A DNA stretch of 36,662 bases from positions 1 to 36,662 of the forward strand of contig JAJXVH010000019.1 of the NCBI GenBank assembly GCA_021782205.1. The letters run 5' to 3'. This document shows positions 1-7,166 of the stretch, one piece after another. Position numbers and translations under genes: made by a program. The notes under the pieces were generated by a model, which made no database searches, was not told the origin of the DNA, and worked only from the letters and a program-made list of their open reading frames with translations. Origin of the DNA: a bacterium. GTDB taxonomy: Bacteria > Elusimicrobiota > Elusimicrobia > UBA1565 > UBA9628. Position 1 is the first letter of the stretch. Each line of letters opens with the position of its first letter.

Positions 1-1209
1 CGGGCGCTGGCGCGCTACGCCGCGCCGCCGCGGGTGGCCGCGGTGCTGGAAGCGGCGCGCGCGCTGGGACCGGACGCCTACGAACGCGCCTGCGCGATGG
101 CCGCCGCCTTCGAGTCCGTGGGCGACCGACGGACGGAGGCTCCCGCCGATCTGAACGATCGGGCAGAGGAGTTGCTTCGCGGCGGCCGCGGCGAGAATTC
201 CCGTGAAACGTTGGAGATTTTCCGTCAGTTCCAGCGTTTGGAAAACGGACAAGGGCACGAGGCACCGCCGATCGCGGTGTCCGCGGACGATCTGCCCCGA
301 ATATGGCTGGAGGCGTTTTCCGACCGCCTGGCCGCGCGCGAGGGCGAGGGCGGCTTCTACCGTCTCGGCGACGGTCGCGGCGCGACCTTGACCGGAGTCA
401 GCGATCCCCCGCCGCTGCTGCTGGCGCTGTCCGCGCGGGAGCGGACCGATCCGGGCGGAGCGCGGCGCGCGGCCGTGGAACTCTACCTGGCCTACAGCGT
501 CGAGCAGGTGGCCCGGATGTTTCCCGGCCAGTGCGCGTGGGCGTCGGCGGCCGGCTTCGACGCGCGCAAGGAGCGCGTCGTGCGCGAGGAGCGGCTGATG
601 TTTCGCGGCTTAGCCATCGCGCGGCGCGAGGTCCATTTCGACGCGGGCGACCGACGCGCGGCCGCCGACATCTGGGCGGATAAGTTCGCCCGCGGAGAAC
701 TGCGGCACCCCGGCCTGGACGAAGCCGTGGCGCAGTTCGTCACGCGCGTGCGCCTGGCGCGCGAATTCTACCCGGACCTGGGCTACCCGGAGTTGAACGA
801 AGACGATTGGCGGCTGATCTACGGCGAGGCCTTCCACGGCCGGAACACGCTCAAGGACGTGGAGCGCGCGGCCCTCCTGCCCCAGGTCGAAAGCTACCTG
901 GGCGTCGCACTGAAGGCGCACCTGGATCACGTCCTGCCCGCGCGGCGCGCCCTCCCCTCCGGACGCACCGGACGCTTTCTCTACTTTTCTCCCGCACGCG
1001 CGGAGCTGAGCGCGCGGCTGGGCGACTTCGCGGGCATGAGCGGCACCCTGAACCTCTGCGAGGGACGCCTGCCGGTCGCCTTCGACATCCTCGCGCCGAA
1101 CCGCCGCACCGTGCAGAAGACCGGCGACCTGGGCTCCTTCTGGCGCAACGCCTATCCCGCGATCAAAAAGGAGCTTCAGCGCCGCTATCCGAAGCACCCT
1201 TGGCCCTGA
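1..1209 (+). CDS. hrpB: ATP-dependent helicase HrpB, C-terminal half (5' truncated by window edge)
   Basis: The frame is open from base 1, so the gene begins outside the window; 402 codons remain of a family that is usually about 800 residues. The helicase motor lies upstream. What is present is the helicase-associated region and the HrpB-specific C-terminal domain. The strongest signal is the last 45 residues (GRLPVAFDILAPNRR, then DLGSFWRNAYP, KKELQRRYPKHPWP), which match the closing signature of HrpB proteins, where the end reads RYPKHPWP. A middle stretch (FDARKERVVREERL) also fits the HrpB pattern. HrpB is a DExH-box RNA helicase-like protein whose cellular role is poorly defined. The last 47 bp overlap the 3' end of the convergent GH1 gene. 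A GTG at 34 is only an internal codon. Identity is fairly secure; HrpA-like helicases lack this C-terminal signature. Confidence 0.85.
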   Translation, partial: RALARYAAPPRVAAVLEAARALGPDAYERACAMAAAFESVGDRRTEAPADLNDRAEELLRGGRGENSRETLEIFRQFQRLENGQGHEAPPIAVSADDLPRIWLEAFSDRLAAREGEGGFYRLGDGRGATLTGVSDPPPLLLALSARERTDPGGARRAAVELYLAYSVEQVARMFPGQCAWASAAGFDARKERVVREERLMFRGLAIARREVHFDAGDRRAAADIWADKFARGELRHPGLDEAVAQFVTRVRLAREFYPDLGYPELNEDDWRLIYGEAFHGRNTLKDVERAALLPQVESYLGVALKAHLDHVLPARRALPSGRTGRFLYFSPARAELSARLGDFAGMSGTLNLCEGRLPVAFDILAPNRRTVQKTGDLGSFWRNAYPAIKKELQRRYPKHPWP

Positions 1210-2647
1210 GCGGCGGCAGGCGCCAGTCCTTCGAGGAAAAGAGACGCATGACGGGCGCGTCCAGGCCGGTCACGGCGTCCGGGGCACGGCAGAAGGGACG
1301 TGGCCTGCCGGCGTGCGCGACGACGGCGGCCCAAGCGTCACGGCGCATTTTTTCCGTGATCTCCCTCGATTCGACGATTTTCTGGAACAGGAAGTAGCTG
1401 GCGCGCGGCACGCGCCGCAGGCCGTGCGCGCGATCGACGGAAAGCAGGCCGAACTTGGGGCAGTAGCCGTCGGCCCATTCCAAGTTGTCGGACAGCGTCC
1501 ACAGAATGTAGCCCGCGACCGGCACGCCCCGCGCGCGGGCGCGGGCGACGGCGGCCAGATGCTCGATCAGGTAAGCCGGACGCAGGACGTCGGTCGAGTC
1601 CGCGACGCCGTTTTCGGTCACGATGATGGGCAGGCCGGGAAAACGGCGGGCGACCTCGGTCAGCGTCGCGAGCAGGCCCGCGGGGTCGACCGCGCGCCCC
1701 GCCTCGGAATATTCCTCGCCCGGGTCGATGTCGAGGCGGCCGTTCTTGATCCACTCCGCGCCGTAGTAGTTCATGCCAAAGAAGTCCATGCGGCCGCGCA
1801 GGCGCTCGGGAAAACGCCAGTTTAGCAGGGCGTCGGGGTAGCGCGCCTCCAGGCGGCCGAGCGCGGTCTTGCCCGTGTAGTGCGCCATGTTGTGCGCCAC
1901 GCCCATTTGAATGCCCGGGTAGTTCGCGTGCGCCCAATCGTAGAGCGCGTCGTGAGCCTCGGCCATGCGGTCCATCGCACGCACCGTCTCGCCGCGCAAC
2001 GGACCCAGCGCCGCCAAGGAATACCACGGATGCCGCCCGCCCGGCGGCCACAGCCCGTAGGAATAGGCCAGCGGCGCGAACACGTCGGCCTCGTTGAACG
2101 TGATCCAGTACGCCACGTCCCCATGATACTCGACGATCATGCGTCGGGAAAATTCCAGGAAATCTTCCTGCGCGCCTGGACGCAGCCAGCCGCCGCGCGC
2201 CTGCTCCCACTTGGGCACGGAATGGTGCATTAAGGTCAGCATGACCTTCATATGGCGCGCGCGGACCATGCGCAGGACCGCGCGGTAGCGTGCGATCGCC
2301 GCCGCGTCGAAGCGGTGCGGCGCGGGCTCCACCCGCCCCCAGTCCACGCCCAGGCGGTAGACCTGGATGCCGGTCTTCGCCGCCCAGTCGAGCTCGACTT
2401 CCGGCTTGCTCCAAAACTCCAGTCGTTTTTCCGGAACCGCCTGGTTTCGGTAGGCCGCGACGTGGCCGCCGTCGGCCCAGTCCTTCCAGATGTCGTCGAG
2501 CGCGTCCTCCGCCTGCCCCGGCGCGCTCGCGATCCCGAAGAAGAACGGCGGCTCGAATCTCGACTCCGCCCGGGAGCTCTCCGCAAAAAATAATAATGCC
2601 GTCACGAGAGCAAGCCTGACGCCAAAAATCCGCTCGCAATGTTTCAT
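1163..2647 (-). CDS. Exported GH1-family glycosidase/transglycosidase resembling plant SFR2
   Basis: Protein of 494 residues with a signal peptide (about 1-28, hydrophobic LALVTALLFFAESSRA) followed by one GH1 TIM barrel. Visible GH1 marks are the acid/base site TFNEADVF (E186), the nucleophile site VTENGVAD (E345) and the late motif LSDNLEWADGY (385-395). The acid/base motif is NEA, where GH1 enzymes normally have NEP. Several stretches match my memory of SENSITIVE TO FREEZING 2, the chloroplast-envelope galactolipid galactosyltransferase: RLEFWSKPEVELDWA, MKVMLTLMHHSVPKW, EEYSEAGRAVDPAGLL, DGYCPKFGLLSVDRAHGL, and a tail with RPFCR and DWR that ordinary beta-glucosidases lack. The function is probably acting on a beta-glycoside, possibly a glycolipid, outside the cytoplasm; this is inference. 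It is divergent from the methyltransferase gene (55 bp apart) and convergent with hrpB. A plain beta-glucosidase or beta-galactosidase is the alternative. Confidence 0.85.
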   Translation of the reverse strand: MKHCERIFGVRLALVTALLFFAESSRAESRFEPPFFFGIASAPGQAEDALDDIWKDWADGGHVAAYRNQAVPEKRLEFWSKPEVELDWAAKTGIQVYRLGVDWGRVEPAPHRFDAAAIARYRAVLRMVRARHMKVMLTLMHHSVPKWEQARGGWLRPGAQEDFLEFSRRMIVEYHGDVAYWITFNEADVFAPLAYSYGLWPPGGRHPWYSLAALGPLRGETVRAMDRMAEAHDALYDWAHANYPGIQMGVAHNMAHYTGKTALGRLEARYPDALLNWRFPERLRGRMDFFGMNYYGAEWIKNGRLDIDPGEEYSEAGRAVDPAGLLATLTEVARRFPGLPIIVTENGVADSTDVLRPAYLIEHLAAVARARARGVPVAGYILWTLSDNLEWADGYCPKFGLLSVDRAHGLRRVPRASYFLFQKIVESREITEKMRRDAWAAVVAHAGRPRPFCRAPDAVTGLDAPVMRLFSSKDWRLPPLRAKGASDSGAEAPF

Positions 2648-2686
2648 CTCGTATGTTCCGCGTCCATCTTATCAACATAAGTTCGC

Positions 2687-2692
2687 TAAAAT
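2687..2692 (+). promoter_or_regulatory. Putative -10 box of the methyltransferase gene
   Basis: TAAAAT lies 10 nt before the ATG at 2703 in the short divergent gap shared with the GH1 gene. No Shine-Dalgarno sequence is visible before that ATG and no clear -35 match is seen, so this rests on the box and its spacing alone. Confidence 0.35.
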
Positions 2693-2702
2693 TCCTTACG
2701 GC

Positions 2703-3545
2703 ATGAGCAACACCATCTACCGGCGCAAATCCGCCCTGGACCGCTTCTACACGCATCCCGACGTCGCGCGCGAGTGTTGGGCGAGAACCGTCTCCCTGTT
2801 CGACACGAAAAGTTTTGATCTGTTTCTGGAGCCATCGGCCGGAAACGGGTCTTTTTTCCGACTCCTGCCCCACGACGCCCGCCGCGGCATCGATCTCGAT
2901 CCGCGCGACGCAGGCATTGAACGCGGAGATTTTCTGGCCATATTCGGTCCCTCCGAGGAACGCGTTCTCACCATCGGCAATCCTCCTTTCGGCCGCGTGG
3001 CCGCGACCGCCGTCCGTTTTTTCAACCGAGCCGCGTCTTTTTCTACGGTGATCGCCTTCATCCTGCCGCGCACGTTCAGAAAAATCTCCGTGCAGAACAA
3101 GCTGGACGCGCGGTTCCATCTTAAGGCGGAATGGGACCTGCCCAAGAATGCGTTCCTATTGGACGGCTCTCCCTATGACGTGCCGTGCTGCTTTCAAATA
3201 TGGGAAAAGCGAGCGTCACCGCGCGCCAGGCCGACAGAGCGAATCGACAATCACGTTTTTGAATTCGCCTCAAAGGACCGCGCTGATTTTGCCGTGCGCC
3301 GCGTCGGCGGCAAAGCCGGCAAGTGCAGCCGCGACCTGGCGACCGCGGCGGAAGTCTCGCATTATTTTTTAAAGCTCAAGGACCCGAAACTTGATCGTCG
3401 CGCGGTCATGGACTTCATCGACGGGCTCGATCTTTCGAAAATCGTCAATGCGACGGCGGGCGTGCGCAGCCTGTCAAAGCCGGAGTTCGTCGAATCTTTT
3501 TTCACGCATTGGCGCCAAACGCCGCCGGGCCAAACTCCGCGCTAA
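2703..3545 (+). CDS. Orphan N6-adenine-type DNA methyltransferase
   Basis: Protein of 280 residues with the two hallmarks of adenine-specific DNA methyltransferases: S-adenosylmethionine motif I, EPSAGNGSF (43-51), and the catalytic motif IV, NPPFG (93-97). An N-terminal RKSALDRFYTHPDVA segment is typical of small phage-like and orphan enzymes that start LDKFYT. I chose the ATG at 2703 because the frame further upstream runs antisense through the GH1 gene and has no domain. No restriction endonuclease gene is adjacent, so it would act as a solitary methylase or as a remnant of a mobile element. Its DNA is visibly less GC-rich than its flanks, with many TTT, AAA and ATT codons, which suggests a separate origin. 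The TAA stop overlaps the TAG stop of the convergent nfo gene by 2 nt. The target sequence cannot be read from the protein. Confidence 0.8.
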   Translation: MSNTIYRRKSALDRFYTHPDVARECWARTVSLFDTKSFDLFLEPSAGNGSFFRLLPHDARRGIDLDPRDAGIERGDFLAIFGPSEERVLTIGNPPFGRVAATAVRFFNRAASFSTVIAFILPRTFRKISVQNKLDARFHLKAEWDLPKNAFLLDGSPYDVPCCFQIWEKRASPRARPTERIDNHVFEFASKDRADFAVRRVGGKAGKCSRDLATAAEVSHYFLKLKDPKLDRRAVMDFIDGLDLSKIVNATAGVRSLSKPEFVESFFTHWRQTPPGQTPR

Positions 3546-4375
3546 GAAACGGCCAGTCCGCGCACGAGCGCCAGGTTGGCCGCGTCGGCGCCCGGTTCCT
3601 TCGGCGTCTCCAATATTCCCGGGATCTCGGAGAATTCCGAGCGCTGGAGCAGGACCTTCAGGCCTTCGAGGCCTAGGCGGCCTTGGCCCCAGTGCCAGTG
3701 GTGCTCGCGGTGCGAACCCAGCAGAGCGCGAGAATCATTGAGGTGGAACGCGCGCACGGCGTCGGCGCCCAGCAGGCGGTGGGCGCGCGCGACGAAACGC
3801 AGAGAGCCTTCGGCGCTGGACAAGTCGTAGCCCGCCGCCCAGGCGTGCGCGGTGTCCAAGCAAAAGCCCGTGATCGGGCCGCCGGGCGGCAACGCGTCGC
3901 GCAGCCGCGCCAGTTCCTCAAGAGTTCCGCCCAGGCGGCGTCCGCCGCCCGGGACGTTTTCCAAAAGAAGCGGGCCGGCGAAGCCCGCCGAGAGAGCCGC
4001 GCGGCGCACGGCGTCGGCGAACAGACGGACGCCGTCCTGAGGCGACGCGTCCGGCGAGTAGGCGCCGGCGTGCAGGACGTAGGCGTCGCCGCCCAGGCCC
4101 GCGCACAGGACGAGTTCGCGCGCCAGGTGCGCCACGGAGCGTTGACGACGCGGCTCGTCGGATGACGCCAGGCTGGGCACGAAGCGCGAATGCACGAGGA
4201 GCCGTCTCAGGCCCAGCGTCCTGCGCGCGGCGCGGAACGCCGTCAGTTCCTCGGCGCCGGGGGCGTGGCCGCGCGGATAGGGAAGTATCTGCAGGGCGTC
4301 GCAGTTCAGCGCGCGGGCCTCATCCAGTGAGGCCGTCAAACCGCGTCGGACGGACGCGTGCAGTCCCAGAATCAC
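3542..4375 (-). CDS. nfo: Deoxyribonuclease IV (AP endonuclease, Nfo family)
   Basis: Protein of 277 residues that cuts DNA at abasic sites in base-excision repair. The metal ligands of the endonuclease IV barrel are visible in order: H62 (VHSRFV), H102 (LHAGAY), E139 (LLENVPG), D174 and H177 (CLDTAHA), H211 (FHLND), the GSHREHHWHWGQG loop (220-232) and E256 (ILETP). In the loop, the Asp of the E. coli enzyme appears as Glu (E224), a conservative change. I chose the GTG at 4375 because it overlaps the TGA of the upstream aldehyde dehydrogenase gene (GTGA, 4 nt spanned) and begins directly at the barrel (ILGLHASV). The frame remains open upstream to 5497, but that part is antisense shadow. It is the last gene of a three-gene coupled operon. 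Confidence 0.92.
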   Translation of the reverse strand: MILGLHASVRRGLTASLDEARALNCDALQILPYPRGHAPGAEELTAFRAARRTLGLRRLLVHSRFVPSLASSDEPRRQRSVAHLARELVLCAGLGGDAYVLHAGAYSPDASPQDGVRLFADAVRRAALSAGFAGPLLLENVPGGGRRLGGTLEELARLRDALPPGGPITGFCLDTAHAWAAGYDLSSAEGSLRFVARAHRLLGADAVRAFHLNDSRALLGSHREHHWHWGQGRLGLEGLKVLLQRSEFSEIPGILETPKEPGADAANLALVRGLAVS

Positions 4376-5805
4376 GGCAGGCCGAGCAGCCGCGAAAGCA
4401 AAGACGTCTTGCGCGCCTCGTAAGGAAACCACCAGGGATCGGGCACGTCGAGCGGCCACTCGTGCACCAGCAAGGACTGCGCCTGGGTCAGCGCGAGGAG
4501 GCCCTCGTCGCCGTGGCGGCGCCACAGGCCGCTCTCCTTGGTGCCGCCGAAAGGCAGGGAACCGAAGCCGTAATGCGTGCCGGGCTCGTTGACGCCGGTC
4601 ATCCCGGCGTCGAGTGCTGCCGCCAGCCGCTCCGCCTTCTCCACGTCGCGCGACCAGACGCTCGCGGCCAGGCCGAAAGGCCCCGCGTTGCACAGCGCGA
4701 CGGCCTCCTGCGCGCGCGCGACCTTCATGACCGCCAGCACGGGACCGAACGTCTCCTCGCTCATCACCGCCATGTCCGGCCGCGCGTCCAGCACCAGCGC
4801 GGGCGCCATGCGCCGGCCCGGCCGGTCCAGCACCTCGCCGCCGAGCACGCGCGCGCCCTTGGCCCGCGCGTCGTCGAGTTGGGCTTGCACGCGGTCCAGC
4901 GCCGAGGGCAGAACAAAACGGCCGATCTCCGCTTCCGGCCCGGACAGCCGCAACGCGGACATGCGCGCGCGCGTTTTTTCGACGAACGCGTCGTGTATCT
5001 CGCCCTCGACGAACGCGCGCTCCACGCCGACGCAGACCTGACCCGCGTTTTGGAAGGCGCCCCAGACCGCCGCCGCCGACGCGCGCTCCAGCGGCGCGTC
5101 GGCCAGCACGATCATGGGATGCTTGCCGCCGAGCTCCAAGATGGCCGGCGCCAGCCTGGCCGCGGCGCGCGCCGCCACGGCGCGCCCCGCCGCCGCCGAA
5201 CCGGTGAACAAGACCAGGTCCGACGCGTCGGCCACGCGTTCGCCCGCCGCCGCGCCGCCGGGCACCACCGACAGCAGGCCCTCGGGCAGAAGGCCGGTCG
5301 CCGCGACCGCAGCTTCCAGCCATAACGCGGTGCGCGTGGCCCATTCGGAGGGCTTCAGCAGGACCGCGTTTCCGGCCAGCATCGCGCAGAACGCGTCGCC
5401 GAACGGGATCAGAAAGGGCATGTTCCACGGCGAGATCACCCCAATCAGTCCGCGCGGCCGCCTTCGCATCGCCGCGCGCTTGTTGGCGAAAATCCAAGGC
5501 ACGCGGACCGAACGTTCGTCGAGAAGACGCCGGGCGGACTTCGTGAAGTGGTCGACGAGCAAAGCCGCTGTACCGAACTCAAAAAGTTCGATCTCGGCCG
5601 CCGGCTTGCCGGTCTCTTCTGAGACCACGGCCGCGGCTTCCGCTCGCCGCCGCGCCAGTTCCTCCCAGACCCCGCGCAAGGCCGCGACTCTCTGAGAGAC
5701 GTCGGCGCGACTCCACGCCAGGAACGCCGCGCGTGCCGCCGCCGCTTTTTGCGCGGTCAACTCCGGGGGCGTCTCCGGGTGCGACCCGAGAATCTCCAGG
5801 CTCAT
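4372..5805 (-). CDS. NAD(P)-dependent aldehyde dehydrogenase family protein
   Basis: Protein of 477 residues, the usual length for this family, which oxidises aldehydes to carboxylates. Visible marks: the nucleotide-binding and active-site Asn motif SPWNMP (N127), KPSEWA (K151), the general base LELGGK (E224) and the catalytic cysteine GQVCVGVERAFV (C258); a late EETFGPV segment is also present. The GxVCxGxER style and MRRRPRGLIGVISPWN resemble succinate-semialdehyde and coniferyl-type aldehyde dehydrogenases, but the substrate cannot be fixed. The ATG at 5805 overlaps the TGA of the dipeptidase gene (ATGA), and its own TGA overlaps the GTG of nfo, so it is translationally coupled on both sides. 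The same frame is open to 6006, but that lies inside the dipeptidase gene. Confidence 0.9.
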   Translation of the reverse strand: MSLEILGSHPETPPELTAQKAAAARAAFLAWSRADVSQRVAALRGVWEELARRRAEAAAVVSEETGKPAAEIELFEFGTAALLVDHFTKSARRLLDERSVRVPWIFANKRAAMRRRPRGLIGVISPWNMPFLIPFGDAFCAMLAGNAVLLKPSEWATRTALWLEAAVAATGLLPEGLLSVVPGGAAAGERVADASDLVLFTGSAAAGRAVAARAAARLAPAILELGGKHPMIVLADAPLERASAAAVWGAFQNAGQVCVGVERAFVEGEIHDAFVEKTRARMSALRLSGPEAEIGRFVLPSALDRVQAQLDDARAKGARVLGGEVLDRPGRRMAPALVLDARPDMAVMSEETFGPVLAVMKVARAQEAVALCNAGPFGLAASVWSRDVEKAERLAAALDAGMTGVNEPGTHYGFGSLPFGGTKESGLWRRHGDEGLLALTQAQSLLVHEWPLDVPDPWWFPYEARKTSLLSRLLGLP

Positions 5806-6395
5806 GCGGCCAACGCCTCCAACGGCACGTCGAGCAAGGGCCAGGCGCGCGACGCGGGGTCCACGTAATGCCACCACTCCTCGGCCAGAGCCTCGAATCC
5901 GGCGGACTCCAGCGCGGCCTTCAGCGTCCGAACGCGCGCTGCGGCAGCGGACGGCGCGCCGGCCGCGCCGTGAGCGGACAGCGGCCCGAACTCGTCGAAA
6001 TCGCACGGCATGGCCAGCGCGTGTCCCTCCGCGTCCGCAAGCCCCGCGTCCACCGCGCCGCCGCGATTGTGCGCCGAGCCGTGCGCCGGGTCGGCGACGT
6101 AGCGCGGATCAGTGCGCGTTTCCCACAGGAGGCGTTGGATCGACCAAGGCCGGTAGGCGTCGTAGACAACCAGCCGCAGACCGCGCACACGTAGATCCGA
6201 GGCGGCGGCGGAAAGCTTACGCGCGGTCGAACGCCGCAGAAAAGCCGCAGCGCGCGAATAGACCGCGCGGCCCAGCATGTTGGCGGTCCCGGCATAGCGC
6301 ACGTCCAACACTGCCTCGGGCACGACAACACGCAGGTCCACCAGCGGGTCGGCGGCAAGAGCGGGCGCATCCGGCACGACGATGGCGTGCGTCAC
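5802..6395 (-). CDS. ddpX: D-alanyl-D-alanine dipeptidase (VanX/DdpX family, peptidase M15D)
   Basis: Protein of 197 residues that should hydrolyse free D-Ala-D-Ala. The zinc-peptidase signature is complete: the GSAHNRGGAVD block gives ligands H109 and D116, EEWWHY gives the catalytic Glu (E173) and third ligand H176, and YDAYRPW carries the conserved Arg (R82). There is no signal peptide, so a cytoplasmic location is expected. With no VanH or VanA partner here, a role in D-Ala-D-Ala turnover is more likely than vancomycin resistance. The start is GTG at 6395; the only nearby ATG is out of frame. A TAATAT box lies 6 nt upstream and there is no Shine-Dalgarno sequence, consistent with a leaderless message. 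It is the first gene of the operon with the aldehyde dehydrogenase and nfo. Confidence 0.87.
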   Translation of the reverse strand: MTHAIVVPDAPALAADPLVDLRVVVPEAVLDVRYAGTANMLGRAVYSRAAAFLRRSTARKLSAAASDLRVRGLRLVVYDAYRPWSIQRLLWETRTDPRYVADPAHGSAHNRGGAVDAGLADAEGHALAMPCDFDEFGPLSAHGAAGAPSAAAARVRTLKAALESAGFEALAEEWWHYVDPASRAWPLLDVPLEALAA

Positions 6396-6401
6396 GTGGG
6401 C

Positions 6402-6407
6402 ATATTA
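6402..6407 (-). promoter_or_regulatory. Putative -10 box of the dipeptidase operon
   Basis: TAATAT on the minus strand, 6 nt before the GTG at 6395. It follows the T-tract of the terminator of the preceding gene, so a new transcript would begin at or next to the start codon. No good -35 match is seen. Confidence 0.4.
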
Positions 6408-6408
6408 C

Positions 6409-6452
6409 AAAAAACCGCCCGGCGCGCAGGAACGGTTACGGCGTCCGGGCGG
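6409..6452 (-). terminator. Rho-independent terminator of the unknown gene at 6436-6897
   Basis: On the minus strand CCGCCCGG (6452-6445) pairs perfectly with CCGGGCGG (6422-6415) across a 22-nt loop and is followed at once by six T residues (6414-6409). The upstream arm lies in the last codons of the gene and the loop holds its TAA stop. Confidence 0.75.
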
Positions 6453-6897
6453 ACTGAGCCTCGGCGCGCGCGTCGGCGTCGACGTAATCCTGGAAGACTT
6501 CGCCCGCGCCCATGTATTGCGTCTCGATCTCGTGACGCACCTCGTCGATGCGCTGCTGGGTGACGAAGCGGCGCAGATCGGCCAGGCCGCGCAAGGCGGC
6601 GCGCAGGGATTCGGGCGTGTCGAGCTGGCGCTCGGAAGCGGCATCGTGGACCGCCTCGATGACCAGCACCGCTCCGCGCGCCAGGTTCATGTCGGCCAGC
6701 AGCAAAGCGGTCATCGCGCCCTGGACGGCGTCCTCAATCACGCGCTCGGGAGCGGTGCCCCCCGCCGGCACGCCGTTGAGCGCGATCGAAAGCGTTTTGC
6801 GCACCACGGTCGCTGCGGTCGCGCACGGGTCCGCGAGCTGGCGCAGTTCCTCTGCCACCATTTCCTTCGTCAACTGACCGATTCTTAACTCATCCAT
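6436..6897 (-). CDS. Conserved-looking helical protein of unknown function
   Basis: Protein of 153 residues that I do not recognise. It is rich in Ala, Leu, Arg and Glu, has no signal peptide or membrane segment, and looks almost wholly alpha-helical (for example KEMVAEELRQLA and the MTALLLADMNLARG region), with one cysteine near residue 25. The tail after about residue 138 is charged and probably disordered. I chose the ATG at 6897 because a GAGAGGG ribosome site sits about 7 nt before it; an in-frame start at 6978 would add 27 residues without apparent structure. It is a single-gene unit: an AT-rich promoter island lies upstream (about 6990-7030) and a strong terminator follows. A soluble helical, perhaps oligomeric, accessory protein is as far as the sequence goes. 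Confidence 0.65.
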   Translation of the reverse strand: MDELRIGQLTKEMVAEELRQLADPCATAATVVRKTLSIALNGVPAGGTAPERVIEDAVQGAMTALLLADMNLARGAVLVIEAVHDAASERQLDTPESLRAALRGLADLRRFVTQQRIDEVRHEIETQYMGAGEVFQDYVDADARAEAQSARTP

Positions 6898-6995
6898 GGC
6901 TCGCCCTCTCTTGCCACAAGCATAGCCGGAAAAATCCGTGCGCGCGACCAAACTTCTGGCGAACAGGACGCCCGACAAACTAACATCAAATAACT

Positions 6996-7024
6996 ATTAT
7001 AAAATAAGATGAAATTAATAAAAT
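6996..7024 (-). promoter_or_regulatory. AT-rich promoter island for the gene at 6436-6897
   Basis: A perfect TATAAT (7001-6996) sits in a 40-bp stretch of almost pure A/T (about 6991-7030) inside otherwise GC-rich DNA. The position 17 bp upstream reads ATTTTA, a poor -35, so the AT tract may act as an UP-like element. The predicted leader is about 90 nt. The rest of the 6898-7166 gap shows no gene. Confidence 0.5.
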
Positions 7025-7166
7025 AAATATCGACTGCCTTCTCCGGGATGACGTTTCAAAGCCCTCCGCCTGAGCCCGCGCCAGCCCCGCGCCCTGCGCG
7101 CGCGCCTGGGCCGGCGAGAGGCGCGCTGGCGACTGAAGACGTGCAAGGCGGCGCCGCGCGCCGAGC

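Noticed and set aside
4376-5497. N-terminal extension of the endonuclease IV frame
   Set aside because: It overlaps the aldehyde dehydrogenase gene in another frame of the same strand and is Arg/Gly-rich junk; the coupled GTG at 4375 is a far better start.
7079-7131. Inverted repeat CGCCAGC/GCTGGCG downstream of the TPR gene, considered as its terminator
   Set aside because: Stem of 7 bp with a 39-nt loop and no T-tract; in DNA this rich in GC it could be chance.
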